A stretch of 64,000 nucleotides of DNA. It comes from an uncultured Pelagibacteraceae bacterium. Lineage in GTDB: Bacteria; Pseudomonadota; Alphaproteobacteria; Pelagibacterales; Pelagibacteraceae. Below, piece after piece: positions 50,895 through 61,644 of this stretch. The notes under the pieces were generated by a model. That model had not been told where the DNA came from, did no database searches, and worked only from the letters and a program-made list of their open reading frames with translations. The first letter of the stretch is position 1; each line of letters opens with the position of its first letter. The DNA is taken from positions 124,001 to 188,000 of the forward strand of contig CACHVY010000001.1 in assembly GCA_902583455.1 (NCBI GenBank), written 5' to 3'. Made by a program: the position numbers and the translations under genes.

Positions 50895-51521
50895 CTATAA
50901 ATTTATAAAATTATCTATTACTTTCAATCCGATTTTATCACTTTTTTCTGGGTGAAATTGAGTCCCAAAAATGTTTTCTATTTCTACAGCACAGACATGG
51001 TTTGAAGAATAATTAGTTGTTGCTAAAATAGCATTTTTATCATTGGGCACAAACTCGTAACTATGTACAAAGTACATGTGAGATTTATCTTTTATATCCT
51101 TTAAAATTTTACTGTCCTTCATGATGTTAATTTCATTCCAACCTATGTGGGGTAATTTGTATTTTCCTTTTTGGTTATCTATCTTTGTAACTTTTCCAGG
51201 TATCCACCCTAATCCTTTTGTTTCTGTTTCCTCGTATCCAACATCCGCAAACATTTGCAACCCAACACAAATTCCTAAAAGGGGTTTTTTATTTTTTATT
51301 GCGAAATCATTTAAAGTCTCAACAAGACCATTAATTGTATTTAAAGCATCGATACAACTCTTAAATGAACCTTGGCCTGGTAAGACGACCTTGTCGCTAG
51401 ATTTAATTTTATTAAGATCAGAAGTCACTTCAATTTTAACTTTATTTTGTGCTACTTCTTTAAATGAGTTTATGACGGAACTTATGTTCCCTGATTTGTA
51501 ATCAACAATTGTTACGTTCAT
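50895..51521 (-). CDS. hisH: Imidazole glycerol phosphate synthase glutaminase subunit
   Basis: VVLPGQGSFKSC, LLGICVGLQMF, YFVHSYE, GTQFHPEKS. Confidence 0.97.
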   Translation of the reverse strand: MNVTIVDYKSGNISSVINSFKEVAQNKVKIEVTSDLNKIKSSDKVVLPGQGSFKSCIDALNTINGLVETLNDFAIKNKKPLLGICVGLQMFADVGYEETETKGLGWIPGKVTKIDNQKGKYKLPHIGWNEINIMKDSKILKDIKDKSHMYFVHSYEFVPNDKNAILATTNYSSNHVCAVEIENIFGTQFHPEKSDKIGLKVIDNFINL

Positions 51522-51527
51522 TAATTC

Positions 51528-52118
51528 TTATAAAGAACCTTTAGTCGATGGTATTACGTTCTTATTTCGTGGATCAATCTCAAGTGCGCTTCTTAAAGAT
51601 CTTGCTAATCCTTTAAAACAAGACTCAACTTTGTGATGACTATTATCGCCATATAAATTCTCTATGTGTAATGTTATTCCTGCTGCTTGTGAAAATGCTT
51701 GGAACCACTCTTTAAATAATTCAGTATCCATTTCACCTAGCTTTTCTACCTTTAAATCAACTTTCCAAATTAAGTACGGTCTATTCGAAACATCTAGGGC
51801 AACTCTTGTTAAAGTTTCATCCATTGGAATCATTGCATGAGCATATCTTTTTATACCTAAAAATTTTTTTGATGCTTTTTTTAAACATTCACCAATTGCA
51901 ATACCTGTATCCTCAGTTGTGTGATGAAGATCAATGTGCGTATCTCCCTTAGCTTTTACTTTTAAATCAATTGAAGAGTGCTTTGATAGTTGTTCTAACA
52001 TGTGATCTAAAAAACCAATGCCAGTATCAATTTTAAACTTGCCCTTACCGTCGATGTTTATAGCTACATCGATTTTGGTTTCCTTAGTTTTTCGACTTAT
52101 TTCTGCCTTTCGCTTCAT
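51528..52118 (-). CDS. hisB: Imidazoleglycerol-phosphate dehydratase
   Basis: [42 protein letters not shown]. Confidence 0.97.
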   Translation of the reverse strand: MKRKAEISRKTKETKIDVAINIDGKGKFKIDTGIGFLDHMLEQLSKHSSIDLKVKAKGDTHIDLHHTTEDTGIAIGECLKKASKKFLGIKRYAHAMIPMDETLTRVALDVSNRPYLIWKVDLKVEKLGEMDTELFKEWFQAFSQAAGITLHIENLYGDNSHHKVESCFKGLARSLRSALEIDPRNKNVIPSTKGSL

Positions 52119-52173
52119 ATTAATTTAGATATATATGCATTATCCATTGATATCAATAACAGTTAATTTAGCA

Positions 52174-52202
52174 CTTGAACATTTAAAATTAATATCCATT
52201 TA
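52174..52202 (+). promoter_or_regulatory. Candidate RpoH (sigma-32)-type promoter of hslVU
   Basis: CTTGAAC at 52174-52180 and CCATTTA at 52196-52202, 15-nt spacing; upstream of a heat-shock protease operon. Confidence 0.5.
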
Positions 52203-52208
52203 ACTGAG

Positions 52209-52724
52209 ATGACAACGATAGTACTAGTAAGAAAAAATAACGACGTAGTTGTGGCAAGTGATGGTCAAGTAAGTATGGGAAATACAGTGATCAAAAGCAA
52301 TGCTAACAAAGTTCGAAAAATTGAGAAAAGAAATGTGATCGCTGGATTTGCTGGATCAACAGCAGATGCATTAACTTTGTTTGAAAGATTAGAGGCTAAA
52401 CTTGAAAAACACGCAGGAAATCTAACAAGAGCTGCTGTTGAATTAGCTAAAGATTGGAGAACTGATAAATACTTAAGAAGATTAGAAGCTCTTATGGCGA
52501 TTGGTGATAAAGAAAAAAGTTTTATTATTTCAGGAACTGGAGACGTTTTAGAACCTGAGGGAGATGTAATTGGAATTGGATCAGGTGGAAATTATGCGTT
52601 AGCTGCTGCAAAAGTGTTAATGGATACAGAATTAAAAGCAGAGGAAGTCGCAAAAAAAGCTATAAAAGTTGCAGCTGATATCTGTGTGTTTACAAATAAC
52701 AATATTAGAGTTGAAAAAATTTAA
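52209..52724 (+). CDS. hslV: ATP-dependent protease subunit HslV
   Basis: [26 protein letters not shown]...[17 protein letters not shown]; followed by hslU. Confidence 0.97.
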   Translation: MTTIVLVRKNNDVVVASDGQVSMGNTVIKSNANKVRKIEKRNVIAGFAGSTADALTLFERLEAKLEKHAGNLTRAAVELAKDWRTDKYLRRLEALMAIGDKEKSFIISGTGDVLEPEGDVIGIGSGGNYALAAAKVLMDTELKAEEVAKKAIKVAADICVFTNNNIRVEKI

Positions 52725-54088
52725 TGGAAAAATCTAACGTAAAAACTTTCCCAAAGAAAACTGAGGAAAAAAAACAAAATCATATTGATTCATTATCACC
52801 AAGAGAAATTGTATCTGAGTTAGATAGATATGTTGTTGGTCAAAATAAAGCTAAAAGAGCTGTAGCTATAGCATTAAGAAATAGGTGGAGAAGACAAGCC
52901 TTAACAGGAGATATGCGAGATGAAGTACTTCCTAAAAATATTTTAATGATAGGTCCAACTGGTGTTGGTAAAACAGAAATATCTAGAAGACTATCGAAAT
53001 TAGCTGAAGCGCCTTTTGTAAAAGTTGAAGCAACAAGATTTACTGAAGTTGGTTATGTTGGAAGAGACGTTGAACAAATTATAAGAGACTTACTTGAAAT
53101 TGCTATTGCAATGGAAAAAGTTAAAAAAAGAAAAGAGGTTCATGCAAAAGCACAAAAATTAGCAGAGGAAAGAGTATTGGATGCCTTAGTTGGAAATAAA
53201 GCATCTGTTGCAACAAGAGAAAGTTTTAGAAAAAGACTGAGAGATGGTGACTTAGATGATAATGAAATAGAAATTGCAACTAACGAGTCAAATAATATGC
53301 CAAGTTTTGAAATTCCAGGAATGCCAGGCGCAAACATTGGAATGATAAATATTGGTGACATGTTAGGTAAATCGATGGGTGGTAAGATAAAAAAGAAAAA
53401 AATGACTGTTAAAGAGTCTCACGAAATATTGCTTAATGAAGAAGCAGATAAACTAATTGAGCAAGACAAAATAATAAAATCAGCAAAGAATGTTACAGAG
53501 AACAATGGCATAGTTTTCTTAGATGAAATAGACAAAATCTCAGGGAGAACAGATAGGGTTGGTGGTGATGTTTCAAGAGAAGGTGTTCAAAGAGACCTAC
53601 TTCCATTGATCGAGGGTACTACAGTAAGCACAAAATATGGACCTGTAAAAACTGATCATATCTTGTTCATAGCATCTGGAGCTTTTCAATTAGCAAAACC
53701 ATCAGATTTATTGCCTGAACTTCAAGGTAGATTACCCATAAGAGTAGAATTAGATGCACTTACGAGTGATGATTTTAAAAGAATTTTAAAAGAGCCTGAT
53801 AACAGTTTAATCAAACAATACAAAGCTTTACTTAAGACAGAAAATGTTGACCTAGAATTTTCAGAAGATGGTATTGAGACAATTGCTAATCTTGCAACAG
53901 AAGTTAATTCATCTGTAGAAAATATTGGTGCAAGAAGACTTCATACAATAATCGAAAGAATTCTTGATGAAATTAGTTTCACAGCAACAGACAGATCTGG
54001 AGAAAAAATTGTCATAGATTCTAAATACGTTAAAGAAAATCTTGGACAGCTAGTTAAAGATAACGATTTATCGAAGTTTATCTTATAA
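52724..54088 (+). CDS. hslU: ATP-dependent protease ATPase HslU
   Basis: [58 protein letters not shown]. Confidence 0.98.
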   Translation: MEKSNVKTFPKKTEEKKQNHIDSLSPREIVSELDRYVVGQNKAKRAVAIALRNRWRRQALTGDMRDEVLPKNILMIGPTGVGKTEISRRLSKLAEAPFVKVEATRFTEVGYVGRDVEQIIRDLLEIAIAMEKVKKRKEVHAKAQKLAEERVLDALVGNKASVATRESFRKRLRDGDLDDNEIEIATNESNNMPSFEIPGMPGANIGMINIGDMLGKSMGGKIKKKKMTVKESHEILLNEEADKLIEQDKIIKSAKNVTENNGIVFLDEIDKISGRTDRVGGDVSREGVQRDLLPLIEGTTVSTKYGPVKTDHILFIASGAFQLAKPSDLLPELQGRLPIRVELDALTSDDFKRILKEPDNSLIKQYKALLKTENVDLEFSEDGIETIANLATEVNSSVENIGARRLHTIIERILDEISFTATDRSGEKIVIDSKYVKENLGQLVKDNDLSKFIL

Positions 54089-54487
54089 TTTTAAGAAAAT
54101 CGAAAAAAAACCTGAATTTTTATTATCCACCTGATCATCAATTTTTTTAATAATTTTCATTAAATCACTATTTGATTTAATAAATTCAGGCACTGAATAT
54201 TTTAAAATACCTAAGTCTTTTGATTGATAAGGATTTTGATCAACTTTTGACCTTAATCCTTTACCTGTGATAATATTTAATTTTAATATTTTTTTTTCAA
54301 AACATTCAGTAATAAATTTTTCTACTTTACTGTTGGCTTGGTCTAGAGAAAATCCATGAAGATCTATTGTCGCTTCTTCCTTAAATTTTGTTTGTTTTAT
54401 AACATTATCTTTGTTGTGAATTTTTTCGTTACTTTCTAGGAAGTTTTTCCAATCTTTTAAATCTTTATTAGATGGTTTTTTATTCAA
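54083..54487 (-). CDS. Smr-domain protein
   Basis: [20 protein letters not shown]...[12 protein letters not shown]. Confidence 0.9.
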   Translation of the reverse strand: MNKKPSNKDLKDWKNFLESNEKIHNKDNVIKQTKFKEEATIDLHGFSLDQANSKVEKFITECFEKKILKLNIITGKGLRSKVDQNPYQSKDLGILKYSVPEFIKSNSDLMKIIKKIDDQVDNKNSGFFSIFLKL

Positions 54488-55075
54488 TTAAACGTTGGTT
54501 TCGATCAGTGACCAATTAGGATCATTTGATTTAACATTTTTTGAAAATTTCCAAGTGTCATAGACTTTTTTGACTTTTTCTGGATCGCCTGAAATAATTT
54601 TTGAATTTTTATCTTTAACGCAAGAAATAATTTCACTTACAAAGTCCACAGTAACTTCAAGAAAATTACCATTTCTTTGATGATCCTTAATTTCTGCAGA
54701 ATTTATTCCGATAAAAGTTGTTTCAGAAATATTTCCTTGCTTTGTCCTCTCAGAAATTGCTTCTTCAAATTGTTTGAAAACTTTTGTTTCTAAAAGACTT
54801 TTAATATTTTTTAAATTTCCCTTAGAAAAATCTGTTATAATTGTTTCATATGCAATCTTGGCACCAGACAAAAATTCTGATTTCGCATTATCATCAAAAA
54901 CATCAAAGTTAGTTTTTTTGACTGGATTAACATTAGGAAACTCATGAGGAAAGCTCTGTGTAATATCTTCTTCATAGCCAGATTTTTTACCTAAGATGCC
55001 TCTCAGTCTTAAAAAGATAAAGCCAGCAATCATGGCTAATAGTATGATATCTATATATTCAAAGCTATAACTCAT
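54488..55075 (-). CDS. Tim44-like domain protein
   Basis: YSFEYIDIILLAMIAGFIFLRLRGILGKKSGYEE... ; alphaproteobacterial synteny. Confidence 0.9.
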   Translation of the reverse strand: MSYSFEYIDIILLAMIAGFIFLRLRGILGKKSGYEEDITQSFPHEFPNVNPVKKTNFDVFDDNAKSEFLSGAKIAYETIITDFSKGNLKNIKSLLETKVFKQFEEAISERTKQGNISETTFIGINSAEIKDHQRNGNFLEVTVDFVSEIISCVKDKNSKIISGDPEKVKKVYDTWKFSKNVKSNDPNWSLIETNV

Positions 55076-55133
55076 AATATTATAATATTTACTCTATTGC
55101 TTAATTTCAACTAGCAAATTAGATTAATGACAA

Positions 55134-55538
55134 ATGAACACACTTTTATTATTAATCTTATTTGTTCCTCTAATTGAAATATACCTTTTCATACAAATTG
55201 GGGGTCAAATAGGAGCTTTTAATACAATTTTAATCATTCTTTTAACTGCGGTGGTTGGTATATATTTTGTCAGATTACAAGGTTTAAACACTTTGAGATC
55301 AGGAGTTACCCAACTCTATAATAACCAAATACCTATTTATGAAATGATGTCTGGAGCTGCTCTGGCTTTCGCGGCTTTGCTTTTAATCATTCCAGGATTT
55401 GCTACAGACATAATTGGTTTTCTTTTAATTCTTCCAATAACCAGAAATTTAATATTTAAATATTTAGGAAAAAATTACGAAAAAGAAAAAGTTAAAGATG
55501 ATTTGATAGAAGGCGAATATGAGGATAAGGATAAATAA
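55134..55538 (+). CDS. fxsA: FxsA family membrane protein
   Basis: FVPLIEIYLFIQIGGQIGAFNTILIILLTAVVGIYFVRLQGL; LLIIPGFATDIIGFLLILP. Confidence 0.92.
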   Translation: MNTLLLLILFVPLIEIYLFIQIGGQIGAFNTILIILLTAVVGIYFVRLQGLNTLRSGVTQLYNNQIPIYEMMSGAALAFAALLLIIPGFATDIIGFLLILPITRNLIFKYLGKNYEKEKVKDDLIEGEYEDKDK

Positions 55539-55960
55539 TGGAAAAAAAATATAGAATCCTTGGAGAATTTATTAAAGATATTTCGGCTGAAACTAAAGAT
55601 GTTGAAAGTTACATATACACTAAAGAAAATATTTCAAAATTTAAATTATTTATTGATATCAGTACTAAGCCTCTTAAAAATAAGATGGCTGAAGTTTCAA
55701 TAACAACAAAATTTAAAGAAGCTGACGATAGTCATAAAAATAGTTATTTTGAAATGATATATGCAGTGATTGTAAAAATTGATGAAGACGTAAATACTAA
55801 AGAAGTCCTAGAGCCTATATTTTTAAAAGAAGTACCTACAGAAGTTTATCCTAAAATTGAAAAAATTTTTTTAGACTTACTCAACCATTCTGGTTATCCA
55901 AACGTTAAATTCGAGAGTAAAGTAGACTTCAACGAACTTTATAAAAAAAGAGGAAATTAA
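55538..55960 (+). CDS. secB: Divergent SecB-like export chaperone
   Basis: RILGEFIKDISAET...ISTKPLKNKMAEVSITTKFKEAD; position between fxsA and dnaQ. Confidence 0.72.
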   Translation: MEKKYRILGEFIKDISAETKDVESYIYTKENISKFKLFIDISTKPLKNKMAEVSITTKFKEADDSHKNSYFEMIYAVIVKIDEDVNTKEVLEPIFLKEVPTEVYPKIEKIFLDLLNHSGYPNVKFESKVDFNELYKKRGN

Positions 55961-56616
55961 ACAATTTTTTTGAGAGATTTTTTCATAAAAATTTTATAAT
56001 TTTCTAATTCGATTTGTGATGGTTTAACTATTTTTTTACAATAATCAATTTTTTTAGGATTATTTATATTAACATGCTCTTCTGTTTTAAAATTTAATTT
56101 AGGTTCCTTTTGGTCAGTCAGATTTATATAGACTTTAGATAAAAGCTCACAGTCAATTAAAGCTGTATGTAATTTTCTTCTAGAATTGTCGATTCTGAAC
56201 CTTTTACATAAAGCATCTAAACTTATTGAGGATCCAGGATATTTTTCTCTAGCTATATCAAGTGTATCGATAACATTATCTTTAGATATAGTTGGTTTGC
56301 CTATTAATTTAAGTTCATTATTAATATGGGATATATCAAATTCTGCGTTATGTATTATTAATTTTTTATTCTGAATAAATTGTAGAAAATCATCAGCTAC
56401 TTCAGAAAACTTCTTTTTATCAGATAAAAATTCATCAGTATAACCATGAACTTTTATAGCATCTTCAGATACTTTTCTTTGTGGGTTTAGATAATGATGA
56501 AAAGTTTTATTAGTTGGTATTTGATTTTTTAATTCAATGCAGCCAATTTCAACAATACGGTGACCTTTAGCCACGGACAAACCCGTTGTCTCTGTATCAA
56601 GCACTACTTCTATCAT
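55957..56616 (-). CDS. dnaQ: DNA polymerase III epsilon subunit
   Basis: VVLDTETTGLSVAKGHRIVEIGCIEL, IIHNAEFDISHIN, HTALIDCELLSKVY. Confidence 0.96.
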   Translation of the reverse strand: MIEVVLDTETTGLSVAKGHRIVEIGCIELKNQIPTNKTFHHYLNPQRKVSEDAIKVHGYTDEFLSDKKKFSEVADDFLQFIQNKKLIIHNAEFDISHINNELKLIGKPTISKDNVIDTLDIAREKYPGSSISLDALCKRFRIDNSRRKLHTALIDCELLSKVYINLTDQKEPKLNFKTEEHVNINNPKKIDYCKKIVKPSQIELENYKIFMKKSLKKIV

Positions 56617-57184
56617 TCAATATTTTTGTCTTAAGTATTTTTACTTTTCTTTTCATAATATCATTATTATAGTTATTCACCAAAATATAGTTTGATTTAT
56701 TTTTTTTTTGTTTCAATGTAAGTTGTGATTTTCTGAGAATATTTAGTAGCTTTTGGTTGAAGTTCTTTCTTTTTTTTAATTTTTTATCCACATTTTTTTT
56801 TTTAGTTTTAAGGAATACAACTACATCATTTTTTTTATTCATTTTATTTTCTAAATATAACGGTATGTCTAAAACAACAATTTTCTTTTTCCTATTTCTT
56901 CTTAAAAAAATATTTAGTTTTTTTCTAATAAAGGGATGAACTATAAAACCAATAATTTTTAAGTTAGAAAACTTATGTTTGATCGTATTCGATAACTCGA
57001 TTTTTTTAACTGGAAAAGTTTTAATAAATTGGGGAAATTTTTTTTTCAACTTTATAAAACACTGCCTATTACTTCTATATAATCTTTTAACCTCTGTATC
57101 TGCAAAAAAACAAGGTTCTCTAAATAATTTAGAGACATGTGTTTTACCTGAGCCAATATCTCCTATTAAGATAATTTTGATCAT
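56597..57184 (-). CDS. coaE: Dephospho-CoA kinase
   Basis: KIILIGDIGSGKTHVSKLF...FFADTEVKRLYRS...VVLDIPLYLE. Confidence 0.87.
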   Translation of the reverse strand: MIKIILIGDIGSGKTHVSKLFREPCFFADTEVKRLYRSNRQCFIKLKKKFPQFIKTFPVKKIELSNTIKHKFSNLKIIGFIVHPFIRKKLNIFLRRNRKKKIVVLDIPLYLENKMNKKNDVVVFLKTKKKNVDKKLKKRKNFNQKLLNILRKSQLTLKQKKNKSNYILVNNYNNDIMKRKVKILKTKILNDRSSA

Positions 57185-57963
57185 TCCAATATCTTTAAAA
57201 CTTCTTCGTCAATTTTAGGTATTATATTATTCCATATCGAGAAAGACTGATTGGCTTGATAAATAAACATAAAAATACCATTTTCAATTCTGTTGCCATT
57301 TTCCTTAGCTTTTTTTAAAAATTGGGTTTCTTTTGGATTATAAATTATATCATAGAAAATTTTATCTTTTGTCTTAAGATCTAAATCTAAACTATCGCCT
57401 TTTAGGCCAACGCTTGTAGCATTTATAACTATATCGAAATCTGGTATTTTTCCCCATTTTAATACTTCGATTTCATTAAATTTCTTTTTTATGTTTTCAG
57501 CCTTCTCAATAGTTCTATTTGATAAAAATATTTTTTTGCATCCCATACTTAATAAAGAATAGATAATTGAAGGTACAACCCCACCCGCTCCCAAAATTAA
57601 AATTGATTTATGTAAAACATCAATTTTTGAGTGTCTCAAACCTAATTCGAATCCTGCTACATCTGTATTGTGCCCAATTATATCGTCTCCATTTTTATAA
57701 ATAGTATTTACAGAGCCGGTTGTTTCAACTTCTAAACTAAGTTTATCTAAATATTTTATAACCTTGTTTTTAAATGGAACAGTTACATTTATTCCATGTA
57801 TCTCGTTATTTCTTAATTTATTAATGAAATCTTTCAATTCCGATTCTTCTAATTTAATTTTATCATAGGCTGCGTTAATTTTATTTTTTTTTATCCAAAA
57901 ATTATGTAACTCAGGGGAAAGAGAATGACTTATAGGGTTTCCAATTACAAAAAATTTTTTCAT
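57181..57963 (-). CDS. aroE: Shikimate dehydrogenase
   Basis: FFVIGNPISHSLSPELHN, GINVTVPFKNKV, GHNTDVAGFELGL, LGAGGVVPSI. Confidence 0.96.
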   Translation of the reverse strand: MKKFFVIGNPISHSLSPELHNFWIKKNKINAAYDKIKLEESELKDFINKLRNNEIHGINVTVPFKNKVIKYLDKLSLEVETTGSVNTIYKNGDDIIGHNTDVAGFELGLRHSKIDVLHKSILILGAGGVVPSIIYSLLSMGCKKIFLSNRTIEKAENIKKKFNEIEVLKWGKIPDFDIVINATSVGLKGDSLDLDLKTKDKIFYDIIYNPKETQFLKKAKENGNRIENGIFMFIYQANQSFSIWNNIIPKIDEEVLKILE

Positions 57964-58544
57964 TTATACTCCTGTAAATAACTTTTAATTTTTGTTATTG
58001 GTAATCCCATTATGGTATTTTTGTCGCCGTTTATTTTACTAAATAACTTTTTTCCTTCACCTTCTATTTGATAGACATTATACGCATAAAGATTTTTGTC
58101 AGATATTTTTGTCAAATAATTTTTTAACTCACTGTCATTAAATTTCTTCATAACTAATTCGGCCCTATCAGTGTAATTCCATATCATATTCCCTTTTTTA
58201 GAGATACAAACTGAACTAATTAAAAAATGACTTTTACCACTCATTTTTTTCAAGATATTAAGGGCTTCTTCTCGTGATTTTGGTTTTGAAACTATTTCAC
58301 CATCTAAATCTATTACACTGTCCGCTCCTAAGACCAGCTCGTTTGGATTTTTATTGCTTATTTTGTTAGCTTTTAATTCTGCAAGATTTTTGGATATTAT
58401 TTCTGGTGTTGCGCCCTCTTTTAAAAGTGACTCTTTAATAACATCCTCGTCAACTTTAGATGGTTCAACTTTACAAGAAATACCATTTTCTAATAAGATT
58501 TTTTTTCTAACCTTACTTTTTGAAGCTAATATTATCCTATTCAT
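57960..58544 (-). CDS. maf: Maf-like nucleotide pyrophosphatase
   Basis: RIILASKSKVRKKILLENG...VLGADSVIDLDGEIVSKPKSREEAL. Confidence 0.95.
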   Translation of the reverse strand: MNRIILASKSKVRKKILLENGISCKVEPSKVDEDVIKESLLKEGATPEIISKNLAELKANKISNKNPNELVLGADSVIDLDGEIVSKPKSREEALNILKKMSGKSHFLISSVCISKKGNMIWNYTDRAELVMKKFNDSELKNYLTKISDKNLYAYNVYQIEGEGKKLFSKINGDKNTIMGLPITKIKSYLQEYK

Positions 58545-59361
58545 TATGGTTAAATATATCGTGAATTTTAAGTATCGAGGCCGCTGTTTCCTCTACTGAT
58601 TTTCTCGTAACATCTATAGTTGGCCAATTATATTTTTGAAAAAGTTTTTTCGATACTTCTATCTCATTTTTAATTTTTTCAAAGTCTATATAATTTTTAT
58701 TTTCATTCTCTTTTATGGATTGCATCCTGTTTTTTCTTAAATCTACTAGTCTATTTGGTTCAGCTGTTAGACCTACAACACAAGTAAGGTTTGGTTTTTC
58801 TTTTAGAAATTCTGGAACTGATTGTTCGTTTACTAATGGTATGTTGGAAATTTTCATACCTTTATTTGCTAAATAAATTGAAGTAGGTGTTTTACTTGTT
58901 CTACTAACTCCCAATAAAATGATGTCAGACTTACCTATATCATCTAATGAATTTCCATCATCATGATTCATGGTAAATTGAATAGCTTCAATTTTCTTAT
59001 AATAATCTTCGTTCATAACATGTTGTCCGCTTGGGATGTGGCTTGCTTCTTGATTTAATAATTTTGAAAAAGTTAAAATAAGGTCTCCTAATACACCAAA
59101 ACAAGGTATCTTTTTTTTATTACATTCTGTTGATAAAAATTGAGCAAGTTTATTATCCACTATTGTATATAAAAAAATAGAATTCTTATTTTTAGCGGAA
59201 TTCTCTATGATTTTCAGAATTTGATTTTCAGTTCGTGTAAATGAAAAGTAATGTGTCTTATAATTAAAGTTTTTAAATTGGGCTTTAATTGCTAGAAATA
59301 TTCTCTCCAGTGTCTCACCGGTTGAATCCGAAACTAGGTAAATTTCATATGTATTACTCAT
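58537..59361 (-). CDS. PPSR-family kinase/pyrophosphorylase regulatory protein (DUF299)
   Basis: IYLVSDSTGETLERI, DIILLGVSRTSKTPTSIYLANKGMKISNIPLV. Confidence 0.95.
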   Translation of the reverse strand: MSNTYEIYLVSDSTGETLERIFLAIKAQFKNFNYKTHYFSFTRTENQILKIIENSAKNKNSIFLYTIVDNKLAQFLSTECNKKKIPCFGVLGDLILTFSKLLNQEASHIPSGQHVMNEDYYKKIEAIQFTMNHDDGNSLDDIGKSDIILLGVSRTSKTPTSIYLANKGMKISNIPLVNEQSVPEFLKEKPNLTCVVGLTAEPNRLVDLRKNRMQSIKENENKNYIDFEKIKNEIEVSKKLFQKYNWPTIDVTRKSVEETAASILKIHDIFNHNE

Positions 59362-59644
59362 GTATAATTAATAAAGAATCTTGTATTAATATTAGCTTAT
59401 AAACAAAATTACAAATTCTAGCGTCCAAAATCAAAAAAAAGCTTTTTAATAACATTATAAAACATGTTTATAACCAATATACCTTTTTTTGAATAAAATT
59501 ATATTATTTGAGATCGCCCTTATTTTTAAAGATTTATTAAACAAATTAATTGTGAAAAAAATGTTATAAAAGCGTTAGAAAATAGTAATATTCAATATTA
59601 ACATCTCTAATACAAATAATATAAATATTACTTAATCTTTTATT
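59362..59644. other. Candidate chromosomal replication origin (oriC)
   Basis: Largest intergenic gap in the window; AT-rich; between divergent PPSR and hemE; TTATAAACA at 59397-59405 and its inverse TGTTTATAA at 59465-59473 resemble DnaA boxes with 2 mismatches to TTATCCACA. Confidence 0.55.
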
Positions 59645-60646
59645 ATGACTGTACTGCAAGATTGTATAAATAAAAAATCAAATATTAACTGTATATGGTT
59701 GATGAGGCAAGCAGGTAGATACCTACCAGAATTTAGGAAAATTAGATCTGAAAATCAGGATTTTGTAAAATTATGTTTGAATGAAAATTTATCATCTGAA
59801 ATTACAGTTCAGCCATTAAGAAGGTTTGATATGGATGCAGCAATAATTTTTTCCGATATTTTGTTAGTACCTTTTGCTTTAGGTCAACCAGTAAAATTTA
59901 AAAAAGATTTTGGACCATTATTAGGTGAAATAAATTTTAATAAAATGTTAAATTTGAATGAAATCCAATTTACAGATAAATTAAAACCTGTTTATAACGC
60001 TATAAAAAGAACAAAAGACAAAGAAGAATTAAGAAATAAAGATTTAATAGGATTTGTTGGAGCGCCATGGACAATACTAATTTATATGTTAAATCAAAAA
60101 TCCCCTAAAAATGAAGATATTGAACTTAATTTAAAAGATAAAAGATTTATTGAGGACTTATTAAAAATTATTGTAAGGTTTCTCAAAATTCATATTAATA
60201 ATCAAATTGAGAGTGGAGCAACAATCATTCAAATATTTGATAGTTGGGCTGGTCTTTTAAATGAAAAAGATTACGATAAATACATATACAATCCCACCAA
60301 AGATTTAGTTGATTTCGTGAAGTCTAAAAAAATCCCTGTCATATGTTTTCCTAAAGGAATAAATGATTATAAAAACTTTGTTAATCTGGTTAAACCAGAT
60401 GTAATTAGTATTGATTATAATGTTGATCCTAAGAAAATATCAGACAGTATAGATATAACAATTCAAGGAGGATTAAACCCTAATTTTTTGATTGGCGATA
60501 GAGAACAACTTAAAACAAATGTTAAAAGATATTTAGATATATTTAAAGATAAACCATACATTTTTAATCTTGGTCATGGTGTGCTACCAAATACAGATCC
60601 CAGCATGGTAGATTATTTAGTTAAATTGGTTAAGAATCGCTTATGA
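59645..60646 (+). CDS. hemE: Uroporphyrinogen decarboxylase
   Basis: IWLMRQAGRYLPEFRKIR, AAIIFSDILLVPFALG, GFVGAPWTILIYML. Confidence 0.97.
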   Translation: MTVLQDCINKKSNINCIWLMRQAGRYLPEFRKIRSENQDFVKLCLNENLSSEITVQPLRRFDMDAAIIFSDILLVPFALGQPVKFKKDFGPLLGEINFNKMLNLNEIQFTDKLKPVYNAIKRTKDKEELRNKDLIGFVGAPWTILIYMLNQKSPKNEDIELNLKDKRFIEDLLKIIVRFLKIHINNQIESGATIIQIFDSWAGLLNEKDYDKYIYNPTKDLVDFVKSKKIPVICFPKGINDYKNFVNLVKPDVISIDYNVDPKKISDSIDITIQGGLNPNFLIGDREQLKTNVKRYLDIFKDKPYIFNLGHGVLPNTDPSMVDYLVKLVKNRL

Positions 60647-61644
60647 ATAAAAATCATCCAAAAGTAAATTATGGTAAAACAGGAGTTTTATTAATCAATC
60701 TCGGCACCCCTGACAGCACTGGATGGTGGGATATAAGGAAATATTTAAAAGAATTTTTATCTGACAAGAGAGTAATAGAAGTAAACCCTTTTCTTTGGCA
60801 AATAATATTAAATCTTTTTATATTAACATTCAGACCCTCTAAAACTGCAAAAGCTTATAAAGAAATCTGGATGAAAGATAAAAACATGTCTCCGCTTAGA
60901 TACTATACTATGATGCAAACTCAGAAATTGTCAAAAAAATTTAATTTGGAAAACTTAGTAATTGACTTCGCGATGAGATACGGATCACCAAGTATTAATG
61001 GGAAAATTAAAGATCTTAAGGAAAAAGGTTGTGAAAATTTAATAATATTACCTCTTTATCCTCAATACGCAGCACCTACAACCGCAACTGTTTGTGATGA
61101 AGTATTTAGATCTTTAATGAAATTGAGATGGCAGCCGAGTCTTCAAATTGTATCTCACTATGAGGAAAATCCTCTTTATATAGATGCAATTGTTAATTCT
61201 ATTAAAAAGAAAATTTCAGAAATTAATTGGAAACCAGACTTAATTGTTGCATCGTATCACGGAATACCAAAAAAATATTTTGATAAAGGTGATCCATATC
61301 ATTGCTATTGCATGAAAACTACGAGGCTTTTAAAAGAAAAATTTAGCAGTATTGAAATTATGACAACATTTCAGTCAAGGTTTGGTCCACAGGAATGGCT
61401 AACACCTTATACAGATAAGACTTTAGAAGAAATTCCAAAACAAGGTAAAAAAAATATATTAGTTATTTGCCCCGGCTTTGCTTCAGATTGTGTAGAAACA
61501 TTGGAAGAAATTGCAATACAAGGAAAGGAGTCTTTTGTTGATGCGGGTGGTGAAAATTTCGATCTAATACCGTGTTTAAATGATAATGAAGATCATATAA
61601 ATTTACTTAAAAATTTGGTGGATTCATACTTAATAAGGAAATGA
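60643..61644 (+). CDS. hemH: Ferrochelatase
   Basis: GVLLINLGTPDSTGWWDIRKYLKEFLSDKRVIE, ASYHGIPKKYFDKGDPYHCYC, FQSRFGPQEWLTPYTD. Confidence 0.97.
   Translation: MNKNHPKVNYGKTGVLLINLGTPDSTGWWDIRKYLKEFLSDKRVIEVNPFLWQIILNLFILTFRPSKTAKAYKEIWMKDKNMSPLRYYTMMQTQKLSKKFNLENLVIDFAMRYGSPSINGKIKDLKEKGCENLIILPLYPQYAAPTTATVCDEVFRSLMKLRWQPSLQIVSHYEENPLYIDAIVNSIKKKISEINWKPDLIVASYHGIPKKYFDKGDPYHCYCMKTTRLLKEKFSSIEIMTTFQSRFGPQEWLTPYTDKTLEEIPKQGKKNILVICPGFASDCVETLEEIAIQGKESFVDAGGENFDLIPCLNDNEDHINLLKNLVDSYLIRK

Noticed and set aside
51121-51501. 126-aa plus-strand ORF
   Set aside because: Antisense to hisH, which has all glutaminase motifs.
59362-59644. Small RNA or tRNA in the largest gap
   Set aside because: No clover-leaf or strong GC-containing stem seen; AT-rich features fit an origin better.
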